Assembly: GCA_030831315.1 (NCBI GenBank)
Contig: JAURLI010000053.1
Span: 1 to 61,742 of the forward strand
Length of the DNA: 61,742 nucleotides
Source: Alphaproteobacteria bacterium
GTDB lineage: Bacteria > Pseudomonadota > Alphaproteobacteria > SMXQ01
Direction: 5' to 3'
Shown here: piece after piece, positions 45,466 to 54,557 of the stretch
Layout of the letters: each line of letters starts with the position of its first letter
Position numbering within the stretch: the first letter of the stretch is position 1
Made by a program: the position numbers and the translations under genes
Notes under the pieces: generated by a model
What the model saw: the letters and a program-made list of their open reading frames with translations, nothing else
Database searches by the model: none
Told to the model about the DNA's origin: nothing

Positions 45466-46460
45466 CCACGCCGCGAAAGCCCGACCGCCGTCTGTCGGTC
45501 GCGCCGATGATGGACTGGACCGACCGTCACGAGCGCTACTTCCTGCGCGCCATCACCAAGCGCACGCTGCTTTACACCGAAATGATCACGACCGGCGCCA
45601 TCCTGCATGGCGAGCGCGACCGCATCCTCGGCTATCACAAGACCGAGCATCCGGTGGCCCTGCAGGTTGGCGGCTCCGACCCCTCGGCCCTGTCGGCTGT
45701 GGCGAAGATCGCGGCCGAATTCGGCTATGACGAGATCAATCTCAATGTCGGCTGCCCGTCCGACCGTGTGCAGGTCGGCCGCTTCGGCGCCTGCCTGATG
45801 GCGGAACCGCAGCTTGTCGCCGATTGCGTGGCGGCGATGGCCGAAGGCGGTCTGCCGGTGACGGTCAAATGCCGCATCGGCATCGACGGGCGCGAAAGCT
45901 ACGACGATCTTGCCGCCTTCATCGCCACCGTGCGCCGGGGCGGCGTCACCAGCTTCACTGTTCATGCCCGCATCGCCATTCTCGAAGGGCTAAGCCCGAA
46001 GGAGAACCGGGATATTCCGCCCCTTCGCCCCGACGAGGTCCATCGCCTCAAGCGCGAGAACCCGGAACTGGAAATCGCCATCAACGGTGGCATCAAGTCC
46101 CTGGACGAGGCGTTGGCGCATCTTGCCGACCTCGACGGCGTGATGATCGGCCGCGCCGCCTATCACGATCCGTGGATGCTGGCCGAGGCCGACGAGCGTG
46201 TCTTCGGCGAACAGCCGTCGCGCCTCACGCGCCGCAATGTGATTGATGTCATGTGCGATTACATCGAAGCCCATGTCGGCCGGGGCGGGCGTGCCGCCGA
46301 CGTGACGCGCCACATGCTTGGCCTGTTCCAGAACGTCAAGGGCGCGCGGGCCTGGCGCCGGCATATCGCCGAAAACGCGCACAAGCCGGGGGCGGGGCCC
46401 GATGTCCTGCGCGCCGCGTCGGCGAAGGTCTCGGACGAAATACTGGACGCGACGGCCTAG
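45462..46460 (+). CDS. dusA: tRNA-dihydrouridine synthase A
   Basis: A 332-residue FMN enzyme. [19 protein letters not shown] is the N-terminal FMN region, [14 protein letters not shown] holds the catalytic C98, and VKCRIGID and [10 protein letters not shown] bind FMN and phosphate. Length and motifs place it in the DusA class (D20/D20a of tRNA). It is translationally coupled to the preceding oxidase gene and ends sharing a CTAG with the convergent TauE/SafE gene. Confidence 0.94.
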   Translation: MTTPRKPDRRLSVAPMMDWTDRHERYFLRAITKRTLLYTEMITTGAILHGERDRILGYHKTEHPVALQVGGSDPSALSAVAKIAAEFGYDEINLNVGCPSDRVQVGRFGACLMAEPQLVADCVAAMAEGGLPVTVKCRIGIDGRESYDDLAAFIATVRRGGVTSFTVHARIAILEGLSPKENRDIPPLRPDEVHRLKRENPELEIAINGGIKSLDEALAHLADLDGVMIGRAAYHDPWMLAEADERVFGEQPSRLTRRNVIDVMCDYIEAHVGRGGRAADVTRHMLGLFQNVKGARAWRRHIAENAHKPGAGPDVLRAASAKVSDEILDATA

Positions 46461-47224
46461 AAAAGCCCCATCTGGCGGCCGGCGACGAACAGCAGGCGGA
46501 TCGCCAGCAGCGTCAGGATGACGCGAAAGACGACGCGGAAAATCTTCTCCGGCACCTTGTCCAGGACCTGCCGGCCGACCCAGGTGGCGAAGATACCCGA
46601 TGCGATCAGCGCCACGATCAGCGGCGCATAGGCATGGAGCGCGATGCCGACGCTGATAAAGGCGAGCAGCTTCGTCGAATGCATGATGACCATCAGCGCA
46701 CCGAAGGTGGCGACGTAGTTGCGCCTGTCGGGCGAGGCATGATGGACGAAGGGTCCTACCATCGTGCCCGTGGCGCTGACGAAAACGCCCAGGAACGTTG
46801 CGGCGCAGCCGATGACGGCGAAGCGGCCCTGGGCCTGGCCCAGCTGGGCGAAACGGGGCAGCCACATGGAAATCAGGATGAAGCAGGCGATAATGCCCTG
46901 CAGGATGCCGCTCGGCAGAGACACGAAGATCTGTGCGCCGGCAAAGGCGCCGATGGCCGAACCGATCAGGAAGGGCAGCAGCAGGTGGCGCAGCACGAGG
47001 CGCCACATGATCATGACCCGGCCGACGTTGGTGGCGAGCTGGATGATCGTATGCATAGGCACCACGATCACCGGTGGAAAGAACGAGGCGAGGGTTGCGA
47101 GCAGAAGCAGGCCGCCTGCCGCGCCTGTGACCATTCCGAAGAAATGGGTGAAGAACGATGCCGCCGTCAGGCCGACGAACAGCCAGAGATCGACGTCCGG
47201 TACGCCGAGAAAGCCTTGAGCCAA
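46457..47224 (-). CDS. TauE/SafE-family sulfite/anion exporter
   Basis: A 255-residue membrane protein with about eight hydrophobic helices. The N-terminal FFGMVTGAAGGLLLLATLASFFPPVIVVPMHT and the related ATGTMVGPFV in the second half are the paired motifs of the family. The start is TTG 47224 behind GGGGGGCG. Relatives export sulfite, sulfoacetate or other C2 compounds. There are no sulfonate genes next to it, so the substrate is open. Confidence 0.87.
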   Translation of the reverse strand: MAQGFLGVPDVDLWLFVGLTAASFFTHFFGMVTGAAGGLLLLATLASFFPPVIVVPMHTIIQLATNVGRVMIMWRLVLRHLLLPFLIGSAIGAFAGAQIFVSLPSGILQGIIACFILISMWLPRFAQLGQAQGRFAVIGCAATFLGVFVSATGTMVGPFVHHASPDRRNYVATFGALMVIMHSTKLLAFISVGIALHAYAPLIVALIASGIFATWVGRQVLDKVPEKIFRVVFRVILTLLAIRLLFVAGRQMGLF

Positions 47225-47294
47225 GAAACGCCCCCCGTTTTTGTCCTTCTGGGTTTAGTCCCCCGCGCCGGGGCGGGCAAGGCCCAATAGAAAT

Positions 47295-47645
47295 TTAAAT
47301 GCTGAAACTTTCGCCGCAACCGCAGCGGCCCGTCTCGTTCGGGTTGCGGAACACGAACCCTGCCTTGAGCGGCGTTTCGTCGTAGTCGATTTCGGTGCCG
47401 AACAGGTAGAGCGAGGCAAGGGCGTCGATGACGATGGTCACGCCCTTTTCCTCGACCACCATGTCGGCCGGCTTGATCTCGCGGGCAAAGTCCATCTTGT
47501 AGGTCTTGCCCGAGCAGCCGCCTTCGCTGACGCCGATCCACAGGCCCTTGGCGGGCTCTGTCGCCTTGGCGAGGATGCGCGCCACCTGCTTCGCAGCGGC
47601 GTCGGTCAGTTTCACGGGGCTTGGTCTGTTGGTGGTCGCTGTCAT
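47295..47645 (-). CDS. sufA: SufA/IscA-type Fe-S carrier
   Basis: A 116-residue HesB/IscA-fold protein with the three cluster cysteines: GVSEGGCSG, and C-G-C in TGRCGCGESFSI at the C-terminus. It is the last gene of the leftward suf operon, 11 bases after the SufT-like gene. It carries nascent Fe-S clusters to targets. Confidence 0.94.
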   Translation of the reverse strand: MTATTNRPSPVKLTDAAAKQVARILAKATEPAKGLWIGVSEGGCSGKTYKMDFAREIKPADMVVEEKGVTIVIDALASLYLFGTEIDYDETPLKAGFVFRNPNETGRCGCGESFSI

Positions 47646-47656
47646 GGCCTGTCTCG

Positions 47657-48031
47657 CTACAGCATGCCGAGTTCAAGTCTTGCCGCTTCGCTCATGCGTT
47701 CGGGCGTCCACGGCGGATCCCACACGAGGTTGACGTCGACGTGCCGCACGCCGGGCATGGCGCCAATGCGGGTTTCGACCTCGCCCGGCATGGAACCGGC
47801 CACCGGGCAGTTGGGCGTCGTCAGTGTCATGGTCACGGTGATGTCGCCGTCGGCGCTCGCCTCGACCTCGTAAACCAGTCCGAGTTCATAGATGTTCACC
47901 GGAATTTCCGGATCGAAGATCGTGCACAGGGTTTCGATCACCTGCTGGCGCAGATCGCCGCCCGCAACCGGTTCGGATGCGGGTGCGGTTTCGGGCGCGG
48001 GAACTGTTTCCTGTTTGCCGGTTTCGTCCAT
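47657..48031 (-). CDS. sufT: SufT/DUF59 (MIP18-like) Fe-S assembly protein
   Basis: A 124-residue protein. A low-complexity Glu/Pro/Ala N-terminus (about 1-25) precedes the DUF59 fold: TLCTIFDPEIPVNIYELGLVYEV, then MTLTTPNCPVAGSMPGEVE with the conserved Cys. It is encoded within the suf operon, six bases after sufU. Such proteins help cluster maturation, notably when Fe-S demand is high. Confidence 0.92.
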   Translation of the reverse strand: MDETGKQETVPAPETAPASEPVAGGDLRQQVIETLCTIFDPEIPVNIYELGLVYEVEASADGDITVTMTLTTPNCPVAGSMPGEVETRIGAMPGVRHVDVNLVWDPPWTPERMSEAARLELGML

Positions 48032-48037
48032 CGCCGG

Positions 48038-48508
48038 TTACTCCGTCACCACCGTTTCGGCGCCCTTGGCGTCGAGTGCCGATTTCAGCGTATGCCACGC
48101 GAGCGTCGCGCATTTGACGCGCATGGGATAGTCGCGCACGCCCGCCAGCACGCGCAGCTTGTCGAGGCCGCCTTCACCCTGTTCGGCTTCGTCGTCGCCG
48201 ATTTCCTCTTCGCCGGTAACGACGGCATGGAAGCGGCGGAAGATCTCGTCGGCTTCCGCCTCGGTGCGGCCCTTCAGCATTTCCGTCATCATCGAGGCCG
48301 AAGCCACGGAAATGGCGCAGCCGCGGCCTTCGAAGGTGATGTCCTTGATGCGCCCGTCCTCGACCAGCGCGAAGATGCGCAGCTGATCGCCGCAAAGGGG
48401 GTTGTGGCCCTTGGCGTCGCGGTTGGTCGGTTCGCGGTGACCGAAGTTCCGCGGGTGCTTCGAGTGATCGAGGATCACTTCCTGGTAAAGGTCGCGCAGG
48501 TCGCTCAT
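48038..48508 (-). CDS. sufU: SufU scaffold/sulfur-transfer protein
   Basis: A 156-residue NifU-N-like protein. Conserved cysteines are in HNPLCGDQLRIF, EGRGCAISVAS and RVKCATLAW. The insertion between the second and third Cys regions (TGEEEIGDDEAEQGEGGLDK and following) is the mark of SufU rather than IscU. ATG overlaps the sufS stop by one base (TGATG). In Gram-positives SufU is a zinc-dependent sulfur acceptor for SufS; here it replaces sufE in the operon. Confidence 0.92.
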   Translation of the reverse strand: MSDLRDLYQEVILDHSKHPRNFGHREPTNRDAKGHNPLCGDQLRIFALVEDGRIKDITFEGRGCAISVASASMMTEMLKGRTEAEADEIFRRFHAVVTGEEEIGDDEAEQGEGGLDKLRVLAGVRDYPMRVKCATLAWHTLKSALDAKGAETVVTE

Positions 48509-49755
48509 CAGCCGAACATCTCCCTAACCTTGCCGAGCGCCACGACGAGCTGGTCGATGTCCTCGCGGCAGCTGTAGGCGCCAAGCGACGGCCTGACCGT
48601 CGCGGCGATGTCAAAATGCTCCATCACCGGCTGGGCGCAATGGTGTCCGGTGCGCACCGCGACGCCTTCGGCATCGAGGATGGTGCCGATGTCGTGGGGA
48701 TGGGCGCAATCGAGAACGAAGGACATGACGGCGCACTTTTCCGCCGCCGTGCCGATCATTTTCAGGCCCGGAACCTCGGCAAGCCGTTCGGTGCCATAGG
48801 CGAGAAGCTCCGCTTCGTGGGCATCGAGCCCGTCGCGGTCAAGGGACAGGAACCAGTCGATGCCGGCCCCCATGCCGATGACGCCCGCGATATTGGGGGT
48901 GCCGGCCTCGAACTTGTGGGGCGGTTCGGCGAAATCGGTATGGGCGAAGGTGACCGAGCGGATCATGTCGCCGCCGCCCTTCCACGGCGGCATGGCGTCG
49001 AGCAGTTCGGCCCGCGCCCACAGCGCGCCGGTGCCTGTCGGCCCGTAGAGCTTGTGGCCGGAAAAGGCGTAGAAATCGGCGCCCATCGCCTGAACGTCGG
49101 TGTGCAGGTGGGGAATGCCCTGGGCGCCGTCGACCAGCACGCGCGCACCTGCCGCATGGGCGAGGCGGCAGATGTCCTGCACCGGGTTGATGGTGCCGAG
49201 CGCGTTGGAGACCTGCGTCACCGCCACCAGCCGCGTCTTTTCGGAGAGCTTCGCGCGGAAGGCATCCATGTCGAGGCTGCCGTCGTCGCGGAAGGGAACG
49301 ACGGTGAGCGTGATGCCCTTTTCATCGCGCAGCATCTGCCAGGGCACGATGTTCGAGTGATGCTCCATCTCCGTGACCAGCACCTCGTCGCCCGCCTTCA
49401 GCGTCGCCCGACCGAAGGTCTGGGCGACCAGGTTGATGCTGTCGGTGGTACCGCTGGTAAAGACGATCTCGTTTTCGTCGCGCGCGTTGATCAGCTTCTG
49501 CACCTTGGCGCGCACGGCGTTGTAGGCGACGGTGGCACGTTCGGACAGGTAATGCACGCCGCGATGCACGTTGGCGTATTCGTGTGTATAGGTATGCACG
49601 ATCGCCTCGATCACCTGCTTCGGCTTCTGGGCGGAAGCGGCAGAATCGAGGAAGGCGAGGCGCTTGCCGCGCACCTTCTCGGCGAGAATCGGGAAGTCGG
49701 CGCGCACGCGCGCGATATCGAAGGTAACCTTGTTCATCGGCTCGGCTGCGGTCAT
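48508..49755 (-). CDS. sufS: SufS cysteine desulfurase
   Basis: A 415-residue PLP enzyme of class V aminotransferase fold, group II desulfurase. FSGHKLYGPTGTGALW contains the Schiff-base Lys, and AVRTGHHCAQPVMEHF contains the catalytic Cys. GGAGGAACAGCC precedes the ATG. It overlaps sufD by four bases upstream and sufU by one base downstream. It supplies persulfide sulfur to SufU and the SufBCD scaffold. Confidence 0.95.
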   Translation of the reverse strand: MTAAEPMNKVTFDIARVRADFPILAEKVRGKRLAFLDSAASAQKPKQVIEAIVHTYTHEYANVHRGVHYLSERATVAYNAVRAKVQKLINARDENEIVFTSGTTDSINLVAQTFGRATLKAGDEVLVTEMEHHSNIVPWQMLRDEKGITLTVVPFRDDGSLDMDAFRAKLSEKTRLVAVTQVSNALGTINPVQDICRLAHAAGARVLVDGAQGIPHLHTDVQAMGADFYAFSGHKLYGPTGTGALWARAELLDAMPPWKGGGDMIRSVTFAHTDFAEPPHKFEAGTPNIAGVIGMGAGIDWFLSLDRDGLDAHEAELLAYGTERLAEVPGLKMIGTAAEKCAVMSFVLDCAHPHDIGTILDAEGVAVRTGHHCAQPVMEHFDIAATVRPSLGAYSCREDIDQLVVALGKVREMFG

Positions 49756-51038
49756 GGCTGTTCCTCCCCGAGCCAGGCATCGGTGCGGGCCTTGATGGCG
49801 GCGGCGATGGCCGCATCATCGAGACGCCCGATCAGGTCTTCGACATAGCCCGTGAGAAGAAGGCGGCGTGCCGCGTCGGGGCTGAGGCCGCGGGCGCGCA
49901 GGTAGAAGATTTCATCGGCGTCCAAATCGCCGACGGTGGCGCCGTGGCTGCATTTGACATCATCGGCGAGGATCTCAAGCTCGGGCTTGGCATCGGCGAC
50001 GGCGCGGTCGGACAGCAGCAGGTTGACGTTGCGCTGGCGGGCGTCCGTCTTGATGGCGTGGGGCGCGACATGGATCAGCCCCTGGAAGACGCCGTGGGCC
50101 TCGCCGTCCAGCGCGCCCTTGAACAGTTCCTCGGTTGCACAGCCGGGATGGTCGTGGCGCACGCGGGTGGTGTGGTCCATGTGCTGGCGGCCGCGGCCAA
50201 GATAAGCGCCGTAAAGCCGCGCCGTGCCGCCCGGTGCCGCAAAGCGGACGTCGCTTTCCTGGCGGGTCAGTTCGCCGCCGACCGAGAGCGCAAAGGACAC
50301 ATATTCGCCGCCCTCTCCGATGCTGACGGCGGCATGGGAATGATGCAGGGCCGACTTGCCCTCCGCTGCGATGCGCGCATGGGTGAGGCGGGCACCCGCG
50401 CCGATGACGGCTTCGGTCACGGCGTTGGAAAACGTCGCGCCCGCAGCATTCAGGCTCGCATGGATTTCGACAACCTGCAGTGCCGCGCCGGAACCCAGGC
50501 GCACGACATTGCGCGTGTGCACGGCGGCGCCGTCGCCACCGGCAAGAAACACCAGCGCCAGGGGCTGCTCGATGCGGGCGCCATCGGCGACATCGATGAC
50601 GACGCCATCGCGCATGAAGGCGGCATTGAGGGCGATCAGCGACTGGCCACGGCCTTCGCCGGTGGCCGTGGGCGTGACGGAGGCGCCCGACAGCAGCGCA
50701 ACACCCGCAGGCAGCGCATCGGACAGGGACGCATCGAAAGAGCCATTGATAAAGACGGCGTGGATGGCGCCGGGTACCCCGGCGATGGCCTCGATCTGTG
50801 CGCGGGAAGGGCTGCCCGTGATCGCGGGCGCGGCGGGCGCGAAGACCTTGCGCGACAGCGCATCGAGCCCGGTGAACTTCCATTCCTCGACCCGGCGCGT
50901 GGGCAGCCCGGCGGCTTTGAAGCGGGTGAGCGCATCCTGTCTTGCGGTGGCATCGCCCGGCAGACTGGAAACCAGTCCGGCGAAGGCTTCCGCGTGGGCG
51001 CGGGCGGTCGGGTTATCTGTGGCGGGCGTCGTCATCAT
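49752..51038 (-). CDS. sufD: SufD scaffold subunit
   Basis: A 428-residue beta-helix protein of the SufB/SufD family. Features include LPTRRVEEWKFTGLD near residue 50 and the C-terminal family core CSHGATVGDLDADEIFYLRARGLSPDAARRLL (seen as KCSHGATVGDLD). It starts at one of two adjacent ATG codons overlapping the sufC stop (TGATGATG). With SufB and SufC it forms the cluster assembly complex. Confidence 0.94.
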   Translation of the reverse strand: MMTTPATDNPTARAHAEAFAGLVSSLPGDATARQDALTRFKAAGLPTRRVEEWKFTGLDALSRKVFAPAAPAITGSPSRAQIEAIAGVPGAIHAVFINGSFDASLSDALPAGVALLSGASVTPTATGEGRGQSLIALNAAFMRDGVVIDVADGARIEQPLALVFLAGGDGAAVHTRNVVRLGSGAALQVVEIHASLNAAGATFSNAVTEAVIGAGARLTHARIAAEGKSALHHSHAAVSIGEGGEYVSFALSVGGELTRQESDVRFAAPGGTARLYGAYLGRGRQHMDHTTRVRHDHPGCATEELFKGALDGEAHGVFQGLIHVAPHAIKTDARQRNVNLLLSDRAVADAKPELEILADDVKCSHGATVGDLDADEIFYLRARGLSPDAARRLLLTGYVEDLIGRLDDAAIAAAIKARTDAWLGEEQP

Positions 51039-51802
51039 CAGGCCGCGGACTTGTCGCCGGTGAGACCGGCATAGCCGTTCTGTTCCAGTTCCAGCGCAAG
51101 TTCCTTGCCGCCCGAGCTCACGATGCGCCCGCCTGCCAGCACGTGGATGCGGTCGGGCACGATGTGTTCGAGCAGGCGCTGGTAATGGGTGATCACCAGC
51201 ATGGAACGGTTCTCGTTGCGCAGTGCATTGACCCCGGCGGAAACGACCTTGAGCGCGTCGATGTCGAGGCCCGAATCGGTCTCGTCCAGAATGGCCAGCG
51301 ACGGCTCGATCATCGCCATGTGGAATATTTCGTTGCGCTTCTTTTCGCCGCCGGAAAAGCCGACATTGACGGGACGGTTCAGGAACTTCTCGTCCATGTC
51401 GAGGGTCTTGAGGAGCGCCTTCGACTTCTTAAGGAAGTCCATGGCGTCGAGCTCGGGCTCGCCACGGGCCTTGCGGCCGGCATTGACCGCGGCCTTGAGA
51501 AACACCGAATTGGCGACGCCGGGAATTTCGACGGGATACTGGAAGGCGAGGAAGATGCCTGCGCGCGCGCGTTCGTCGGCTTCCATCACGGCCAGGTCCT
51601 GGCCCTTGTAGAGGATTTCGCCAGCGGTCACTTCGTAGCCGTCGCGCCCCGCAAGAACGTAGGACAGCGTCGACTTGCCCGAACCGTTCGGCCCCATGAT
51701 GGCGTGAATTTCGCCCGCGGGGAGGACGAGATCGACGCCCTTCAGGATTTCCTTGCCGTGGACGGTGGCGTGAAGATTGCGGATTTCGAGAATGTTGGTC
51801 AT
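51038..51802 (-). CDS. sufC: SufC ATPase
   Basis: A 254-residue ABC-type ATPase with Walker A GPNGSGKSTL, Q-loop, the SufC-specific signature FSGGEKKRNEI, Walker B LAILDETDSGLDIDAL and switch ITHYQRLL. ATG 51802 fits the family start (MTNILEIRNLHA). It lies 11 bases after sufB and overlaps sufD. It is a cytosolic ATPase of the SufBCD complex, not a transporter. Confidence 0.96.
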   Translation of the reverse strand: MTNILEIRNLHATVHGKEILKGVDLVLPAGEIHAIMGPNGSGKSTLSYVLAGRDGYEVTAGEILYKGQDLAVMEADERARAGIFLAFQYPVEIPGVANSVFLKAAVNAGRKARGEPELDAMDFLKKSKALLKTLDMDEKFLNRPVNVGFSGGEKKRNEIFHMAMIEPSLAILDETDSGLDIDALKVVSAGVNALRNENRSMLVITHYQRLLEHIVPDRIHVLAGGRIVSSGGKELALELEQNGYAGLTGDKSAA

Positions 51803-51813
51803 CGGTTCATGCC

Positions 51814-53274
51814 TTATCCGACACTGCCTTCGAGGCTGACGCCGAGCAGCTTCTGCGCTTCGACGGCGAATTCCATGGGCAGCTTCTGCATCACTTCCTT
51901 GCAGAAGCCGTTGACGATGAGCGACACGGCGTCTTCGGTGCCGAGCCCGCGGGCACGGCAGTAGAAGAGCTGGTCGTCGGAAATCTTCGATGCCGTCGCC
52001 TCGTGCTCGACGCGCGCCGAACGGTTGCGCACCTCGATATAAGGGGTCGTGTGGCCGCCGCAGGCATCGCCGATCAGCAGCGAATCGCACTGGGTATAGT
52101 TGCGCGCATTGGCGGCCTTGGGCGCCACGCGCACGAGGCCGCGGTAGGTGTTCTGCGAACGGCCCGCCGAAATGCCCTTGGAGATGATGGTCGAGCGCGT
52201 ATTGGGCGCAAGATGGAACATCTTGGTGCCGGTATCGGCCTGTTGCAGGTTGTTGGTGACGGCGACGGAATAGAATTCGCCGATAGAGCCTTCGGCTTCC
52301 AGCAGGACGGAGGGGTACTTCCAGGTGATGGCCGAGCCGGTCTCGACCTGGGTCCATGAAATCTTGGCGCGCGCACCACGGCAGGCGCCGCGCTTGGTGA
52401 CGAAATTGTAGATGCCGCCCTTGCCGTCCTTGTCGCCCGGATACCAGTTCTGCACCGTCGAATACTTGATCTCGGCGTCTTCCAGCGCCACCAGTTCGAC
52501 CACGGCGGCGTGAAGCTGGTTCTCGTCGCGCATCGGCGCGGTGCAGCCTTCGAGGTAGCTGACGTAGGAGCCCGCGTCGGCGACGATCAGGGTACGCTCG
52601 AACTGCCCGGTCTGGGCCGCATTGATACGGAAATACGTGGACAGTTCCATCGGGCAGCGCACGCCCTTCGGGATGTAGACGAAGGAGCCGTCGGAAAACA
52701 CGGCCGAATTGAGACAGGCATAGAAGTTGTCGGCGGCCGGCACGACCGAGCCGAGGTATTTCTTCACCAGGTCCGGATGTTCGCGCACCGCTTCGGACAT
52801 CGAGCAGAAGATGATGCCGAGCTCGCCGAGCTTTGCCTTGTAGGTCGTGGCGACCGAAATCGAATCGAAAACTGCATCGACCGCGACGCCGGCCAGCACT
52901 TCGCGCTCGCGGAGCGGAATGCCGAGCTTGTCGTAGGTGGCGAGCAGTTCGGGATCGACCTCATCGAGGCTTTTGGGTGCGTCGGCCTTCGATTTCGGCG
53001 CGGAGTAGTAATAGAGATCCTGGAAATCGATGGGCGGGTGGCTGATGCGCGCCCATTTGGGATCGCGGTCGGCCATGCCGAGCCAGCGCTGATAGGCCTT
53101 GAGGCGCCAGTCGAGCAGCCATTCGGGTTCGTTCTTGCGCGCCGAGATGAAGCGGACGATATCCGTGTTCAGGCCCTTTGGCGCGCGATCTTCGTCCATA
53201 TCGGTGACGAAGCCGTACTTGTATTCGCCCTCGGTGACGGCGCGCACGGCATCCATGGAGTCGGGCGTGCTCAT
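51814..53274 (-). CDS. sufB: SufB scaffold protein
   Basis: A 486-residue Fe-S scaffold subunit. [19 protein letters not shown] is the N-terminal region, [23 protein letters not shown] the central beta-helix, and [28 protein letters not shown] the C-terminal core, with the cluster-building Cys in YCRARG. The start overlaps the stop of the Rrf2 regulator by four bases (ATGA). It is the first structural gene of the operon. Confidence 0.96.
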   Translation of the reverse strand: MSTPDSMDAVRAVTEGEYKYGFVTDMDEDRAPKGLNTDIVRFISARKNEPEWLLDWRLKAYQRWLGMADRDPKWARISHPPIDFQDLYYYSAPKSKADAPKSLDEVDPELLATYDKLGIPLREREVLAGVAVDAVFDSISVATTYKAKLGELGIIFCSMSEAVREHPDLVKKYLGSVVPAADNFYACLNSAVFSDGSFVYIPKGVRCPMELSTYFRINAAQTGQFERTLIVADAGSYVSYLEGCTAPMRDENQLHAAVVELVALEDAEIKYSTVQNWYPGDKDGKGGIYNFVTKRGACRGARAKISWTQVETGSAITWKYPSVLLEAEGSIGEFYSVAVTNNLQQADTGTKMFHLAPNTRSTIISKGISAGRSQNTYRGLVRVAPKAANARNYTQCDSLLIGDACGGHTTPYIEVRNRSARVEHEATASKISDDQLFYCRARGLGTEDAVSLIVNGFCKEVMQKLPMEFAVEAQKLLGVSLEGSVG

Positions 53275-53729
53275 GCGCCCTCCTGCGGGGTTGCGCGCGG
53301 ACGCGTGGGCGGTCCGGCAAAGGCCAGCGGCTCGCCCATCAGGTCGGCGAGCGTCACCCCCGACAGGGCGTTCTGGATGGCGGCATTGATCTTGTGCCAG
53401 CCCGAGCGGGTGGGGCAGAGGGTTTCGACATTGCAACTGCCCGCGGTATCGACGCACTGGGTCAGCGCGATGGGCCCGTCGATGGCGGCGATGATGGCGG
53501 CGACGGTAATGCGCGGCGGTGGCACCGCGAGGCGGTAGCCGCCCTTGGCCCCGCGCACGCTGATCAGTACGCCGTCGCGCGACAGCATGGCGAGGATCTT
53601 GCTGACCGTCGGCAGGGGCAGGCCCGTGCGCTCGGCAAGGTCGATCGCGTTATGCACGGCCTTGGTGTCGCCCCCCATCTGGGTGAGCAGGACAACGGCA
53701 TAATCGGCAAGGCGGCTCAGCTTGATCAT
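53271..53729 (-). CDS. Rrf2-family Fe-S sensing regulator of the suf operon
   Basis: A 152-residue winged-helix regulator. The DNA-binding domain is residues 1 to about 70 ([35 protein letters not shown]). Three Cys, C92, C99 and C105, match the cluster-binding positions of IscR, with one extra residue in the first gap. ATG 53729 is preferred to the TTG just before it. It overlaps sufB, so it is co-transcribed with the operon it presumably controls. Dyads lie in the 124-base gap upstream. Confidence 0.92.
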   Translation of the reverse strand: MIKLSRLADYAVVLLTQMGGDTKAVHNAIDLAERTGLPLPTVSKILAMLSRDGVLISVRGAKGGYRLAVPPPRITVAAIIAAIDGPIALTQCVDTAGSCNVETLCPTRSGWHKINAAIQNALSGVTLADLMGEPLAFAGPPTRPRATPQEGA

Positions 53730-53752
53730 CAATGGGTGCCCAATAAAGGTGA

Positions 53753-53832
53753 CCAGATCGGTCTGGATTGGAAATGGGGCATCTGGCCGATAAAGTCAAC
53801 CCTGTTTGTCAGGATTAACAGCCTTTATCCTG
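53753..53832 (-). promoter_or_regulatory. Upstream region of the suf operon with nested dyads
   Basis: CCAGA (53753-53757) and TCTGG (53762-53766) flank TCGG. Further out, CAGGAT (53810-53815) and ATCCTG (53827-53832) form a second dyad with an 11-base gap. Read leftward, TTGACT at 53794-53799 could be a -35 box, with no good -10. These are candidates for the Rrf2-regulator operator and promoter. Confidence 0.4.
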
Positions 53833-53853
53833 TAAAAACAGCTTACTAACCGT

Positions 53854-54549
53854 TTAGACGGTAAGTGTTTTTCCCAGAAAATCGAGGCTCCGGGCGCGGG
53901 CCCGGCGGGCGGCTTCAGGGTGGTGGCGGGGCGTGCGCTTGGGGTTGTCGAAGCCGTGCAGGGCGCCCGGGTAGATGTGAAAGGGCACATCGGGGTGGCG
54001 GGCGCGGAAGACCGCGATCTTTTCCGCATCCAGCGCGTCGTCGCGGTCGCCGACATGGCATTCGATGGGGCAGCGGGCATCGAGGTCGAGGTAGCGATTG
54101 ATCTCGCCGCCGTAATAAGACACCGCCGCATCGAAATGCGAAGTGCAGGCGGCAAGCCAGGCGAGCGATCCGCCGAAACAGAATCCGACGATACCGACCT
54201 TGCCGGCCCGCGCGCAGAAATCGTGCGCGGCTTCCAAATCCATCACCGCTTTCGACCAGTCGTAGTTGCGGTAAAGCTGCTTGGCGCGCAGGTTGTCGGC
54301 GTCCGAGTATTCGAAGGTCAGGCCCGGTTGAACACGATCATAAAGGCTGGGTGCCACGGCCAGATATCCGTGTCCCGCATACCAGGCGCAGACGTCGCGG
54401 ATGTAGGAATTGACGCCGTACATCTCCTGGGCGATGACGAGGCCTGCGCGCGGGCTCCCCGACGGCGATGCCATCCAGGCGGAGAGTTCATGGCCGTCGG
54501 TGGCCCTGAGCCGGATTTCTCCGGCGGCGGGGGGCGCGTTGCCGGTCAT
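53854..54549 (-). CDS. Dienelactone hydrolase-family protein
   Basis: A 231-residue alpha/beta hydrolase. The triad C124 (VGFCFGG), D171 (GDRDD) and H198 (GALHGF) matches dienelactone hydrolases, which use Cys rather than Ser. QEMYGVNSYIRDVCAWYA is the family oxyanion region. ATG 54549 is eight bases after the SDR stop, so the two are likely co-transcribed. Dienelactone or a related lactone or ester from aromatic breakdown is the expected substrate. Confidence 0.88.
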   Translation of the reverse strand: MTGNAPPAAGEIRLRATDGHELSAWMASPSGSPRAGLVIAQEMYGVNSYIRDVCAWYAGHGYLAVAPSLYDRVQPGLTFEYSDADNLRAKQLYRNYDWSKAVMDLEAAHDFCARAGKVGIVGFCFGGSLAWLAACTSHFDAAVSYYGGEINRYLDLDARCPIECHVGDRDDALDAEKIAVFRARHPDVPFHIYPGALHGFDNPKRTPRHHPEAARRARARSLDFLGKTLTV

Positions 54550-54557
54550 CGCCGGGC

